A DNA stretch of 64,000 nt from an uncultured Collinsella sp. (GTDB lineage: Bacteria > Actinomycetota > Coriobacteriia > Coriobacteriales > Coriobacteriaceae): the NCBI GenBank assembly GCA_900765115.1, contig CAAFQK010000109.1, forward strand, positions 1 to 64,000, given 5' to 3'. The notes below the pieces were generated by a model. The model was not told the DNA's origin. It worked only from the letters and a program-made list of their open reading frames with translations, and did not search any database. Both the position numbers and the translations under genes were made by a program. Below are positions 8,910 through 17,917 of the stretch, piece after piece (position 1 is the first letter of the stretch; each line of letters starts with the position of its first letter).

Positions 8910-9140
8910 CTAATCGCGTTTAAATAAGTCCCTTGTATAAACCATTTCTGAAACATCTGCGAGCTCGTCGGTCCTGCGGTTGGCGACGATCGCATTGCAG
9001 CCGGCCTTGATGGACTCAAGGCCGTGGTCACCTCGGAGCCGAAGAACTCCGGCGCGCCCAGCGTGGGCCCGTAGACCACCACGGGCACGCCCTTGGCCTT
9101 CACGTACTTCATGGCGCCCTAGATGGAGCTCGCGTGAGGA
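8910..9140 (-). pseudogene. ugd: C-terminal fragment of UDP-glucose 6-dehydrogenase (copy 2)
   Basis: This copy matches the tail at 6364-6663: ASSI, a stop codon, GAMKYVKAKGVPVVVYGPTL, then a one-base deletion near 9029, then SIKAGCNAIVANRRTDELAD and VYTRDLFKRD. It is broken by a stop and a frameshift and lacks everything upstream. It lies directly before the epimerase pseudogene, suggesting an ancestral ugd-epimerase order at the end of the capsule operon. Confidence 0.75.
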
Positions 9141-9176
9141 ATAATGTGGTTTGATTAATCGTAAGACAGTAGGCAC

Positions 9177-9412
9177 TCGCGACCGAGAATTAATCAGAAG
9201 CGTCTTAGCTTATGGAGTGGCTGCAAATTGCTTTATATAGAGGAAGGAGCGCATTACATTTAACCAGCGCACTCATTCCTGGTGATTATTTTAATAGCTA
9301 GAATTGAGTTTTCGCCAAAGATTCAGAACGCTCTCGCCAGACATCATTGAATGTCCCAAGGGAATACATAGCACTCAACGATATTTTGCCAGCTGAAAAG
9401 CTGAAACCATGA
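9177..9412. other. Non-coding gap at the end of the polysaccharide operon
   Basis: This AT-rich stretch has no supportable ORF. On the minus strand an imperfect stem (GGAATGAGTGCGC against GCGCTCCTTCC, about 9240-9281) may end the polysaccharide operon, but it lacks a clear U-tract. Confidence 0.35.
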
Positions 9413-10795
9413 TTACCTTATAAACTCTAAGTACTTAACGCTCTCGCCGCGTTCGAATGCGCCTATAACTTCACAGGTGGCTTTGGTGATATCGCGATCA
9501 ATGCCGCCTTCGCGGCGAAGTGCCTCTTCACCTGTGGTGCCCTTCTCAACATCGGCGATCATTCTTAGGAAAGAAACCCATTCAAAGCGAATGCCTTCCC
9601 CGTCTAGCTGATAGAAATAACGTCTGTTATCGGCTGGGTCCTCGTAACGGATTTCGAAATAATCAGTCTTCCACCACGGCGCAGGAACATATATGTAGCC
9701 CTTTGTGCCCGATACAACTAGACTGCCTTCAGACTTAGCGCCTGAGCCAACCTTTGCTGTTGCCACGGCGTTTGGAAACTCAACGTCAAGCCTCGAGAAC
9801 TCATCAAACGTCTTGTCGTTTTTCTCGCACAAGGACGAAATGCGTACCGAGTTAGGTTTAGTACCTAGTATCTGGAAGATTGGCAATAAGGCCGTCGGAC
9901 CCCATGCCGTCATGCTGCTCCAAGCAGTGTCGCGACGCGTATCAAAGGGAGCGCGATTGGTCTTAAGATTGGTTATAGTGGCGTCGACCGAAACGACCTC
10001 GCCAATACGTCCGCCGGTAACCAACAATAGCATGCGTGCGTAGGCGGTTGAGTATGCCGTGCGCAGTGAGTCCATCAGTACAAGGCCTCGCTCGTCGGCT
10101 AATGCGAAAAGCTCGCTGCATTCCTTAGCGCTCTTTGCGATAGGCGCTTCGCACATCACATGCTTGTCGGCATTTAGGGCTCGCTTCACCTGATCATAAT
10201 GTCGATCAGGATGCGAGTGAATATATACAATATCGACTGCATCCAGCAACTTATCGTATTCATCCGTTACAAGCTCAGCTCCGAGTGGGCCCTCATCTAG
10301 CAAGCTGCGATCTTCAACGCAAATGCCGGCAGCCTCGAGACCATTAACCAAACCGCACTCAGCAAAAACGCGATTCATATAGTCCGTATATCCAACTAAA
10401 CCGCAGCGAAGTTTAACCGAACTTCGGATTTCCGTAGAAGAGACACCACTGGTGCGCTCGAGGTACACAACCTTGCAGTACTCATTCAGATAGTCGAATT
10501 GGCCCTCCCAATCCGATCCCACAGTAAAGATATCAACTCCATAGCGCTTGATGTCGTCGATTTTCTGGCCTTCGTATTCTTCGACGACAATCTTGTCCGC
10601 AAGCCCGGTTGAACGCACTGCTGCAATGCGCTCTTCAAGCGATTGTTGAACGTTAATCTTGCCGCGTTGTTTGTCAAAGTCATCCGACGTAACGCCAACG
10701 ATTAGATAGTCGCCTAAGGCCTTGGCGCGCTCCAACAGGCGGACATGCCCGCGATGAAGATGGTCGTAGGTTCCGTAGGTAATGACCTTAGTCAT
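9413..10795 (-). CDS. Fusion: glycerol-3-phosphate cytidylyltransferase-like domain + Gfo/Idh/MocA-like domain
   Basis: Residues 1-130 form a TagD-type cytidylyltransferase: VITYGTYDHLHRGHVRLLER carries the HxGH nucleotide-binding motif, and RTSGVSSTEIR the second signature. This domain should couple CTP to a small phosphorylated alcohol. Residues 135-460 resemble Gfo/Idh/MocA oxidoreductases (VDIVYIHSHPDRHYDQVKRA, then the place where EKP normally stands). There the sequence is EAP, so the usual catalytic Lys is missing, and the N-terminal glycine-rich loop is poor (GLVGYTDYM). The second domain may thus bind a substrate without classic dehydrogenation. The gene follows the aminotransferase by 2 bp and is the last gene of the operon. 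Substrate and product are inferred only. Confidence 0.75.
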   Translation of the reverse strand: MTKVITYGTYDHLHRGHVRLLERAKALGDYLIVGVTSDDFDKQRGKINVQQSLEERIAAVRSTGLADKIVVEEYEGQKIDDIKRYGVDIFTVGSDWEGQFDYLNEYCKVVYLERTSGVSSTEIRSSVKLRCGLVGYTDYMNRVFAECGLVNGLEAAGICVEDRSLLDEGPLGAELVTDEYDKLLDAVDIVYIHSHPDRHYDQVKRALNADKHVMCEAPIAKSAKECSELFALADERGLVLMDSLRTAYSTAYARMLLLVTGGRIGEVVSVDATITNLKTNRAPFDTRRDTAWSSMTAWGPTALLPIFQILGTKPNSVRISSLCEKNDKTFDEFSRLDVEFPNAVATAKVGSGAKSEGSLVVSGTKGYIYVPAPWWKTDYFEIRYEDPADNRRYFYQLDGEGIRFEWVSFLRMIADVEKGTTGEEALRREGGIDRDITKATCEVIGAFERGESVKYLEFIR

Positions 10796-10797
10796 GC

Positions 10798-11859
10798 TTA
10801 GGCCTTGTCCAACTCAATCAGCGCTTCCATGAATCGCTCCATCGAACGCTTAGGACCAGTGGTAACCCTCAGACAGCTGCCAAAAGCGCCAATACCGTCA
10901 TACTCCTTAATGAGGATGCCTTTCTCGGCCTTCATGCGGCGAACGATTTCAGACGCATCGCTAAACGGCTTAATGAACATGAAATTTCCTTCACTGCTTC
11001 GATATTCATAGCAGTTACGGTCAAGTTGCTCAACGAGCCACTGTTTGCCGGCGAGCTGATTCTCGATCATGGAATCGAGCATGCCTTCGGTTTCCATGAT
11101 TTTCTTTGCGAAGAGCATGGCAAACATATTTACATTGTGGGGAGTATTCAGCTTCTGTACGAGAGCAACTCCCTCAGGCCATCCTGCTACATAGCCTAAA
11201 CGAGCTCCAGCAAGCGAGAATAGCTTGGAAAAGGTGCGGGTTACAAATACGTGATCATGAGTGAGGGCGTATCCGATGGAAGTCTCGGGGCAGAAATAAT
11301 GGTATGCCTCATCAACGAGGACGGTAATCTGACGGCGTTCCGCTTCCTCGAAAAAGCGCGTCATCTCGGTCTCGCTCCAGGCATTGCCCATGGGGTTATT
11401 CGGATTAACAAGAATTAACAGCTGCGTGTCATCGCTGATTTTGGAGATCACATCATCCACCGTGATGGTTAGGTCATCCCTATAAGGGACCGGCACAAAA
11501 TTGCGCCCATACATCTTCGAGTAGACCTCGAACATCGCGTAAGATGGTGATACACAAACGATCTCGCCGCTGGGCGCAGTGAAGGCCTCAATGATGTTAC
11601 GAATGCCCTCGGAAGACCCGTTAACAAGCGAAAGGTGCTCGATGTCCGTACCAAGTCTTTCAGCGAGGAATTCGGTAAACTCAAGTGTCTCCGGGTACTG
11701 GGCTACCATTTCGGGTGTCACACCCGAAAGAACTCCGTCGATGAACTCTTGAGATAGCCCCTCGGGGTTCTCGTTCAGGTCAAGTCTGAGGTAACCCTCG
11801 CGCTTGTTCTGGTCAAAAATGCGGTGGAGGTTAACTAGCCTCTCGTTGATGTAATACAT
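10798..11859 (-). CDS. HisC-like PLP-dependent aminotransferase
   Basis: A 353-residue fold-type I aminotransferase of the histidinol-phosphate aminotransferase group. Visible are LDLNENPEG at the start, LVNGSSEGIR (phosphate-binding turn), NPNNPMGNAWS, LVDEAYHYF (cofactor Asp and Tyr), and RTFSKLFSLAGARLGY, which holds the Schiff-base Lys. Histidine biosynthesis is unlikely, because the gene is embedded in a polysaccharide operon directly before the cytidylyltransferase fusion. HisC-like enzymes of capsule loci in other bacteria transaminate small phosphorylated carbonyl compounds such as dihydroxyacetone phosphate, so an aminopolyol phosphate for CDP activation is a reasonable inference. 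AAAGG lies 8 bases before the ATG. Confidence 0.8.
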   Translation of the reverse strand: MYYINERLVNLHRIFDQNKREGYLRLDLNENPEGLSQEFIDGVLSGVTPEMVAQYPETLEFTEFLAERLGTDIEHLSLVNGSSEGIRNIIEAFTAPSGEIVCVSPSYAMFEVYSKMYGRNFVPVPYRDDLTITVDDVISKISDDTQLLILVNPNNPMGNAWSETEMTRFFEEAERRQITVLVDEAYHYFCPETSIGYALTHDHVFVTRTFSKLFSLAGARLGYVAGWPEGVALVQKLNTPHNVNMFAMLFAKKIMETEGMLDSMIENQLAGKQWLVEQLDRNCYEYRSSEGNFMFIKPFSDASEIVRRMKAEKGILIKEYDGIGAFGSCLRVTTGPKRSMERFMEALIELDKA

Positions 11860-11988
11860 GAATAAATACCTTTCGCCTTCGATTAAAAATTGTTAAGGAC
11901 AGTAACGAATGAGCTGCCTGTCGATATTTCCACTTAGGGTTAGTTGTATGAGTGGGCTTTGCACTACAAGCGTCTAAATGAAAAGCAG

Positions 11989-13056
11989 TTACCGTCCATG
12001 CCCGCAAACCAAACGAACAAGCTTCCAGGGAAGCATTCGCCTAATTCTTGCCATCAAGCTAATCTTTGGAGCCAGCAGCCTTTCGAATGCCAGCTTGTGG
12101 TCACCAGTAGAAATCGCTCTTTCGACCTCATCGGCCAGCCTCTCATCATCAGCAGAACGAGAGGCTGGCTTGACGAGATTTGAGTTATTGGCAGCAATGC
12201 TTTCAACGGTTGATTTAATCCACTTACATTCATCGGCACAGCACTCATTAAAGAAGCGCTCGCCATTACTAGTGTTTATCAGGACCGCGGAAACGCCTCT
12301 TCCGTCAGAAAAACCGGGATGAACGGAGTCGATGCCCCAATAATCTCCTATCGTGATGTCTCCAACGCGTTCAAGTCTTGCAAAGGGACATTTGTAACAA
12401 CACCTCCGATAGATGACCCCTTTCGTAAAGGCTGCGAAATATGGGTCATCACGGGCGGGCCCCAGCACCTCGTGTTTTCTACCTCGACGATAGAAGTAGT
12501 AATAATAATTTAGTCCCCACCCCATCTTTTTGCTTCTAAAAGAATAGCCATGGATGCCGTCATCGGTTTTGCTCTTCGTGGCAAGCCATTCAAGATATGC
12601 AGCAAAAATCTCCTGCTTAGGTGTTCCGTGACAGATGAGATCGACGCAAAGCAAGTTATTTGCAATGACTTGCTTTGGAACTGTTTTTTCAAGATATTTT
12701 CGAAGTCCCGCTATCTGGCATGGCGTACCGGAATATAGCACTACGGTATTCTTGCAAAGAAGGTGGGCACACTCTTCATATGTATCTGCAACGTTGCTCT
12801 TAACGTATTTAGATCCTTGCAGTTTATACAAGTCATCGATCCGCTTTATGCAAATATGACGGACAGTGCCGTTGTCGAAAAGGGAAGCTCCAAAAACGGC
12901 ACCACCAACACGAAGAACAGAGCGAGCAAACAAAGCAAAAGCGCCACCAGAAGCGGAAAGCTCAAGGCTTTTCGAATCAGAGTCCTGAAGTGCCACAGCA
13001 CAACGTGCTTTTGCGAACAGCGCGTCGAAAGAGTTCGATGGAAGTTCGTCTTGCAA
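11989..13056 (-). CDS. F420H2 dehydrogenase/hydrogenase beta-subunit-like protein, ferredoxin domain absent
   Basis: The 355 residues match the C-terminal FrhB/FdhB-like domain used in polysaccharide loci: SKSLELSASGGAFALFARSV, YSGTPCQIAGLRKYL, CVDLICHGTP and CYKCPFARLERVGDITIGDYWG. The family usually has an N-terminal 2[4Fe-4S] ferredoxin module; none is present here and the protein starts directly before the SGG block. I chose TTG at 13056, which follows AGGAGG at good distance and lies just after the wzx stop. The longer ORF to 13086 has no such site. Partners in other capsule loci are pyruvyl transferases, and one occurs here two genes upstream. Its exact reaction in polysaccharide synthesis is unknown. 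Confidence 0.75.
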   Translation of the reverse strand: MQDELPSNSFDALFAKARCAVALQDSDSKSLELSASGGAFALFARSVLRVGGAVFGASLFDNGTVRHICIKRIDDLYKLQGSKYVKSNVADTYEECAHLLCKNTVVLYSGTPCQIAGLRKYLEKTVPKQVIANNLLCVDLICHGTPKQEIFAAYLEWLATKSKTDDGIHGYSFRSKKMGWGLNYYYYFYRRGRKHEVLGPARDDPYFAAFTKGVIYRRCCYKCPFARLERVGDITIGDYWGIDSVHPGFSDGRGVSAVLINTSNGERFFNECCADECKWIKSTVESIAANNSNLVKPASRSADDERLADEVERAISTGDHKLAFERLLAPKISLMARIRRMLPWKLVRLVCGHGR

Positions 13057-13057
13057 C

Positions 13058-14623
13058 CTAACGCCTCCTAACCAATAGCATTCCAAAAGCCTTACGTCGC
13101 TCTTCCCTATCGAGTAGAAGGAGGGATAGCTCCGTATAACCGATTGCTGCAGAAATAAGACAAGAAATCAGAAAGCACGCCCAGGAAGAAAACGGCAACG
13201 CTTTCGAAAGAATTGCAAATGTTGCGAGAACAACGAAAAGCCCTACAGCTTCTTTACCAAGTGGTTTATAGAAACTCGATCCACGCAGACCCAACACATG
13301 AGCAGCATAAACGGGCTGTACAAAACAATGTCTAAACGTCATGACAACGGAACTGACGGAAGCGATTACAAAGAGGCCTTCAAGCTCTGTAAATAGCAGA
13401 AGGGACAATTCAATTGCGACGACGAGTAAGCTGAAGCCTAAAGTAATAAGAACCGACCCCTTTATCTTATTAGTAAGGGTATTGGCATAGTAAAGAGGCT
13501 CAACGAGCGCGCTCGCGAGTAACGAGACAACAGTCAGAACAGATAGTCTTTGAATCAGAAGGAGCTCTGACACGTCTCGTCCAGGAAGCCATAGTTCATA
13601 AAAATGAAGACCATATGCAACAAAGCCCGCGAGCGGCACAATCATGACAGCAGCTGTGAATCTCATTGCAAAGCCAAACTGTTTAACAAGCTCGTCAGTA
13701 TTCTTTTTGGCATAAAGCTCGGCACATTTGGGATAGAAAAGGCTGGAAAGACTATTTGAAACGGATAACAAGGCATTGGGGATCGTCTTAGCAACTGATA
13801 AAATCCCCATCTGGTAGGCACCGACAAAGAGATTCGAAATCCACAAATCAAGACCGGTAAGCAAAAGCTTGTTTATTGACTCGATGCTGACCCATAAGCC
13901 GCTTTTGAGAATTTCAAGCACTCTTTGAATTGAAAAGCAGGTCGCTTTCACCCGGTATTCTGGAGCAATACGTCTCGTAGTCCAAATCTGCAATGCAAGG
14001 AATGCAACCGATGCGACAACTGCAGCGGCGCTGTAATACCACATATGTGGAGCTACAGTCAAAAAAAGAATACACAGCAACATTGCCCTTATGACGGAGG
14101 ACACAAGCTGGGCAATGGAGTTGAGGTATAGCTGGTTCTTGATAAATGCGGCAATTCCAAAAACAACAACGACAAGACTAAGCGCACAATTGAAAAACGC
14201 CAACAAAAACATAAGCTGGAGATCTTCAACTAGCCCAGGCGAAACCGACACGACCGATTCGATATTTGCTGCAAGCAGAACGGATCCAGCCAACACGGCG
14301 ACGGCCATTACGCAGTTTGCGAAAAACACGGAGGAATAATAGGACTCCGCACTCTCTTGGTCCCCGCTATGGTGCGCAATCGTGATATAACGACCTGCTA
14401 GCGAATTTAAGGCAGTAGTAATTACAGCCACATAGCTTACAAAGTTGTTAACAAGACCAACAAAGCCATAGGCTTCTGCCCCCATTTTATCTAGGACAAT
14501 TGGGGTCAAAAATAAGCTGATGACCATCTGGGCAACAATGACAGACACTTGCGAGATAAGGTTTATCGCAAAAGCGGTCTTGCCCTGTAATAATGGAAGC
14601 GGTTTGATCTGCTTATTCATCAC
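13058..14623 (-). CDS. wzx: Wzx-type polysaccharide flippase
   Basis: A 521-residue polytopic protein with about 12-14 hydrophobic segments and the N-terminal layout of the oligosaccharide flippase family (INLISQVSVIVAQMVISLFL, then LDKMGAEAYGFVGLVNNF). It should move the undecaprenyl-linked repeat unit across the membrane for Wzy polymerisation. A GTG at 14623, 9 bases after GGAGG, fits better than the ATG at 14620. The start overlaps the end of the upstream pyruvyl-transferase gene by 4 bases, typical of the translational coupling seen throughout this operon. Confidence 0.85.
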   Translation of the reverse strand: MMNKQIKPLPLLQGKTAFAINLISQVSVIVAQMVISLFLTPIVLDKMGAEAYGFVGLVNNFVSYVAVITTALNSLAGRYITIAHHSGDQESAESYYSSVFFANCVMAVAVLAGSVLLAANIESVVSVSPGLVEDLQLMFLLAFFNCALSLVVVVFGIAAFIKNQLYLNSIAQLVSSVIRAMLLCILFLTVAPHMWYYSAAAVVASVAFLALQIWTTRRIAPEYRVKATCFSIQRVLEILKSGLWVSIESINKLLLTGLDLWISNLFVGAYQMGILSVAKTIPNALLSVSNSLSSLFYPKCAELYAKKNTDELVKQFGFAMRFTAAVMIVPLAGFVAYGLHFYELWLPGRDVSELLLIQRLSVLTVVSLLASALVEPLYYANTLTNKIKGSVLITLGFSLLVVAIELSLLLFTELEGLFVIASVSSVVMTFRHCFVQPVYAAHVLGLRGSSFYKPLGKEAVGLFVVLATFAILSKALPFSSWACFLISCLISAAIGYTELSLLLLDREERRKAFGMLLVRRR

Positions 14624-15756
14624 TCGGCAACGCCTCCATTTGAGAGATATGATCTCAGGTAGTTGAGCGAGCGTAGCGACTCAGAGCTTCGAATCTTGTC
14701 TGAAGATTCGAAATCTGGTTTGATTTCGAGAACCTTGCCCAATTTATCAATTGAGCTAAGTCGCCGATCAGAAAGGTTGAGTCCGTCCAGAAGCGACGTT
14801 AGTTTCTGGACATTGCCTCCTTGGCCGTTTCGGTCTCCACGGGGAATCGTCACAAAAGGCGTATGGGTAACGATAGAAAATATGCTTCCATGAAAGGTAT
14901 CGGTTAACACATAATCAGCTGCTCGAAAATATGGTAAAACCTGGTCAGGGCGGCATCGAATATGGCGATCGCGCACGGGCTGGTCCTCACCTAATGCGAT
15001 GAGTTCAAGCCCGTGGGAATGAGCAAATTCGAGAGCCTCTCTGCATTCATCCTCGGTAAATCGGAAGCTGTAGCCGTAAAGAATCATGAATCCACTCTCG
15101 TTGCAGGGAGACCAGTCTTCGTTCTCCACTCCACCGACGAGTACAGGATCAAGATGCATGATTGGGGCTTTTCCCGTAAGCCTACTTACAGTGTCAACGG
15201 AATTCGTGTCACGAACTGAAACCCCCTCGAAACAATTAAGGCAATCCCCTATTTCCCTAGCCACCCCATAGTGGTCAAGTTTTTCATACGTCGTATTGCC
15301 GAACGAAGCGGCATAGCTTATCACTTTACCTGCATTGGCGCGCCTCCCAAACAATTCAAGGGAGTAACCAATATTGGAACCAAGCTGGAGGCAATTAAAC
15401 ACTTCATCGCTGCCTATGACCAGGACGTCGCATTTCGTGTTGTAGTGTCGTCTATCTGTGATTCCTAGCATATCATCGCAACTAAACATTACGGAACGCG
15501 ATGAGACAGCATCCCCCTTGAGTGCCTTTTTTATTGAATGACCCAATGATGAGGATTTAAACCACTGTCCAACTTGTCTCATCTCGCATCGAAGGGTTTC
15601 CTTTATGTCCCCTTTATGCAAGATATCGGGCTCAATGTGATAGTCGACGAAAACCACCTGATGACCCAAGGATTCAATCATTCTTTTTAGTGAATAGGCT
15701 TGCAAAAAAGACCCGTAATTGGGAAATCGGTGCATTGTCATAATTCCAACGAGCAT
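14620..15756 (-). CDS. Polysaccharide pyruvyl transferase family protein
   Basis: The 378-residue product starts MLVGIMTMHRFPNYGSFLQA and continues with DVLVIGSDEVFN, VISYAASFG, VSVRDTNS, LDPVLV and DYVLTDTFHGSIFS, the succession of motifs of the CsaB/polysaccharide pyruvyl transferase family. Such enzymes place ketal-linked pyruvate on sugars, although many members have only this assignment by homology. The ATG at 15756 is preceded by GGAGA; the longer frame upstream merely overlaps wzy. It lies between wzy and wzx, and the FrhB-like gene follows wzx, the usual partnership. Confidence 0.85.
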   Translation of the reverse strand: MLVGIMTMHRFPNYGSFLQAYSLKRMIESLGHQVVFVDYHIEPDILHKGDIKETLRCEMRQVGQWFKSSSLGHSIKKALKGDAVSSRSVMFSCDDMLGITDRRHYNTKCDVLVIGSDEVFNCLQLGSNIGYSLELFGRRANAGKVISYAASFGNTTYEKLDHYGVAREIGDCLNCFEGVSVRDTNSVDTVSRLTGKAPIMHLDPVLVGGVENEDWSPCNESGFMILYGYSFRFTEDECREALEFAHSHGLELIALGEDQPVRDRHIRCRPDQVLPYFRAADYVLTDTFHGSIFSIVTHTPFVTIPRGDRNGQGGNVQKLTSLLDGLNLSDRRLSSIDKLGKVLEIKPDFESSDKIRSSESLRSLNYLRSYLSNGGVAE

Positions 15757-15757
15757 A

Positions 15758-16921
15758 TTATTTCTCCGTAGCATCAAAACCGTGCAAAGCTCCGCAAACC
15801 AAAGCAATGCCAAAAGCGAATTGGAAGGAAAGGTTAATCTCCACAGATGAACCGAGAACCATGCAAAGCAAAAAGGCGTAAATGCCGAAAAGGCTTTTGT
15901 TCTGAACCGGTTTTCCGAGAAGAGATGTAAACAAACCTGCGAAATAGACCGTAGTGCCCAAGATTCCACACTGGGTTATAAGGTGAAACAATCCGTTTTG
16001 CGCGTTACCGTAGCCAAAAGTGATTCGGTAAATATCGGTAAGGTATCCCCACCCGAAAACAGGCTTCATTGCAACCAGATCAAAAGTGACGGCGTATAGC
16101 TGCTCACGTCCAGTCATATTTGGATTCTTATGCAAAACATTGACTACAAAATTCTGAAACTCAGGCATTTGGAATAGATTTGCTTGTCCCCAAATGAGAA
16201 TATTCAAAACAGCAACAGAGGCTGCAAGAAACAAGGGGTTCGCGATAACAAATCGAGTTTTAGCGGGAACAAACGTCAAAGCAAACATAGCGACCATCAT
16301 CATGGCACCTGTGCTTGAGCCAGAAAAATACGACATAAAGGCGCCTATGATCACGATCATGCGATTTAAAGTAATCTTATCTCTGTAGCAAACGAGCATA
16401 AGACCAGAAAGAAGACAATGCGCGTAGGATACTATGAACTTATTTCCGATTAGGTACACCGTACTGGAATCAGAGCGATTGTAGGGCAAGACAACCATCA
16501 TTAAATCGTTGAGTAAGATCGCAACAATAAAGATGACGAGCACGCGTTTCAGAACAATCTCGGTGGAAAGGCGACAGCACGCATCAACATAGACGAGAAT
16601 GACGGCAACGATTCCCATTCCAAACATGAATCCGGAAAAGGACCAAGTCGGACTATGGGTATTAATCCAGGTCGAGTACGCCATAAGCGCAGAGAATGCG
16701 CTAAGAAGTATCATGACAATTGGAATGCTCTTACAACAAAGAATGTTCTTTAAGACAAGATACGCAATTAAGCCATAGCGAACCAACGAGTACGCTCCGC
16801 CGCCACTGCCATCCGTAGGAGCGAAAAAGAGTAAGGTCGCTAACACGATGTCTATGTCCTTGATGGTGACATCAGCAAGAGTTTTTCGCTTAATGGAAAC
16901 GGTTGCAGCATCATTACACAT
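15758..16921 (-). CDS. wzy: Wzy-like O-antigen/capsule polymerase
   Basis: A 387-residue protein with about ten hydrophobic segments and a large hydrophilic loop near residues 255-290 (PEFQNFVVNVLHKNPNMTGR, then FGWGY), the hallmark layout of the O-antigen polymerase/ligase family. The loop motif TGREQLY...KPVFGWGY is characteristic. It would join repeat units on the outer face. Wzy proteins diverge strongly, so the call rests on topology, the loop and the neighbours (wzx and glycosyltransferases). Confidence 0.8.
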   Translation of the reverse strand: MCNDAATVSIKRKTLADVTIKDIDIVLATLLFFAPTDGSGGGAYSLVRYGLIAYLVLKNILCCKSIPIVMILLSAFSALMAYSTWINTHSPTWSFSGFMFGMGIVAVILVYVDACCRLSTEIVLKRVLVIFIVAILLNDLMMVVLPYNRSDSSTVYLIGNKFIVSYAHCLLSGLMLVCYRDKITLNRMIVIIGAFMSYFSGSSTGAMMMVAMFALTFVPAKTRFVIANPLFLAASVAVLNILIWGQANLFQMPEFQNFVVNVLHKNPNMTGREQLYAVTFDLVAMKPVFGWGYLTDIYRITFGYGNAQNGLFHLITQCGILGTTVYFAGLFTSLLGKPVQNKSLFGIYAFLLCMVLGSSVEINLSFQFAFGIALVCGALHGFDATEK

Positions 16922-17915
16922 AGCGCTTAACCCCGTTTCTAACCTGACGGGCTAGCCAGAATAGGCGGTAAAGATGCATACGCGTGGCAAAGACGCGCGC
17001 AATTTCAACTTTTTTGTGCCCACCAAGCGTAACGTAGCTTTGGAAACAATGACGGAATAGGCCCCAATAGGCGCTGTAATCCTCGCCCCATTCTTTTCTC
17101 GCTCCCGGGGAGCAAATCATGCACTCAATCATTCCTGCCATTTGTGCGCAGCAATACGAGTTGATGTCCATAGAAAAATCAGGCTTGTTTTTCTCTACCC
17201 AAGCTGTCATCTCCCGACAGTTATACATAACATCAAATTGTTTATGGCTGTAGGTTGACTTGCTAATGCTTCCGGTGCGAAACACGTAGTGGTAGAGACA
17301 CTTCCCTACATGAACGACATCGCTACAGCGGTCGAGCAGTTGCAAAATAATGGCTGCATCCTCGCTTATGCGTCCATAGGGATAGCGGATTTCATCAAAC
17401 AGCTCACGACGATAAAGCTTATCCCACGCAGACACATCAATGATGTTGCCGAGTAAAGCCTCCTTCATAGCGTCTGCGGAAGTAAGCCTCATCACTACGG
17501 GTGTAGAAAATTCATTTCTAACAGTGTCTCCCATATGTACATACCTACCACAAGTGACCATAGACACTTCACCATCGACCATTCCGGCCAAAAGTGTTTC
17601 GTACATATCGGGCTCGATAAAATCGTCGCTATCAACAAAACCAAGGTATTCACCCTCAGCGATATCGATTCCGGCATTTCTGGCAGAGGACAATCCGCCA
17701 TTCTGCTTATGTATAACGCAGATGCGGGAATCTCTGTCTGCCCAGGCATCACAAAGCTCACCACTCAAGTCTGTTGATCCATCATCAACAAGAATTATTT
17801 GAAGATCGCTGAACGTTTGTCCCACAAGGCTCTCAACGCACCTATTTAGCTCCGCTTCGACGTTATAGACGGGAACAACAACTGTTACAACGGGGCCATT
17901 ATTGTTTTTATTCAT
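16914..17915 (-). CDS. Family 2 glycosyltransferase
   Basis: The 333-residue protein opens with VTVVVPVYNVEAELNRCVES, carries LVDDGSTDLSGELCD, KQNGGLSSARNAGI and FVDSDDFIEPDMYE (the DxD nucleotide-sugar/metal site), and has the acceptor-side SEDAAIILQLLDRC block. It is a GT-A fold enzyme acting on the cytoplasmic face on lipid-linked intermediates. Donor and linkage cannot be read from sequence. It ends 8 bases inside the wzy start and is related to, but not one of, the duplicated GT2 copies further upstream. Confidence 0.9.
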   Translation of the reverse strand: MNKNNNGPVVTVVVPVYNVEAELNRCVESLVGQTFSDLQIILVDDGSTDLSGELCDAWADRDSRICVIHKQNGGLSSARNAGIDIAEGEYLGFVDSDDFIEPDMYETLLAGMVDGEVSMVTCGRYVHMGDTVRNEFSTPVVMRLTSADAMKEALLGNIIDVSAWDKLYRRELFDEIRYPYGRISEDAAIILQLLDRCSDVVHVGKCLYHYVFRTGSISKSTYSHKQFDVMYNCREMTAWVEKNKPDFSMDINSYCCAQMAGMIECMICSPGARKEWGEDYSAYWGLFRHCFQSYVTLGGHKKVEIARVFATRMHLYRLFWLARQVRNGVKRYV

Positions 17916-17917
17916 AG

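Noticed and set aside
7889..8923. 344-codon plus-strand ORF over the epimerase pseudogene
   Set aside because: His/Val/Gly/Asp-rich antisense product; the minus-strand frame shows clear epimerase motifs.
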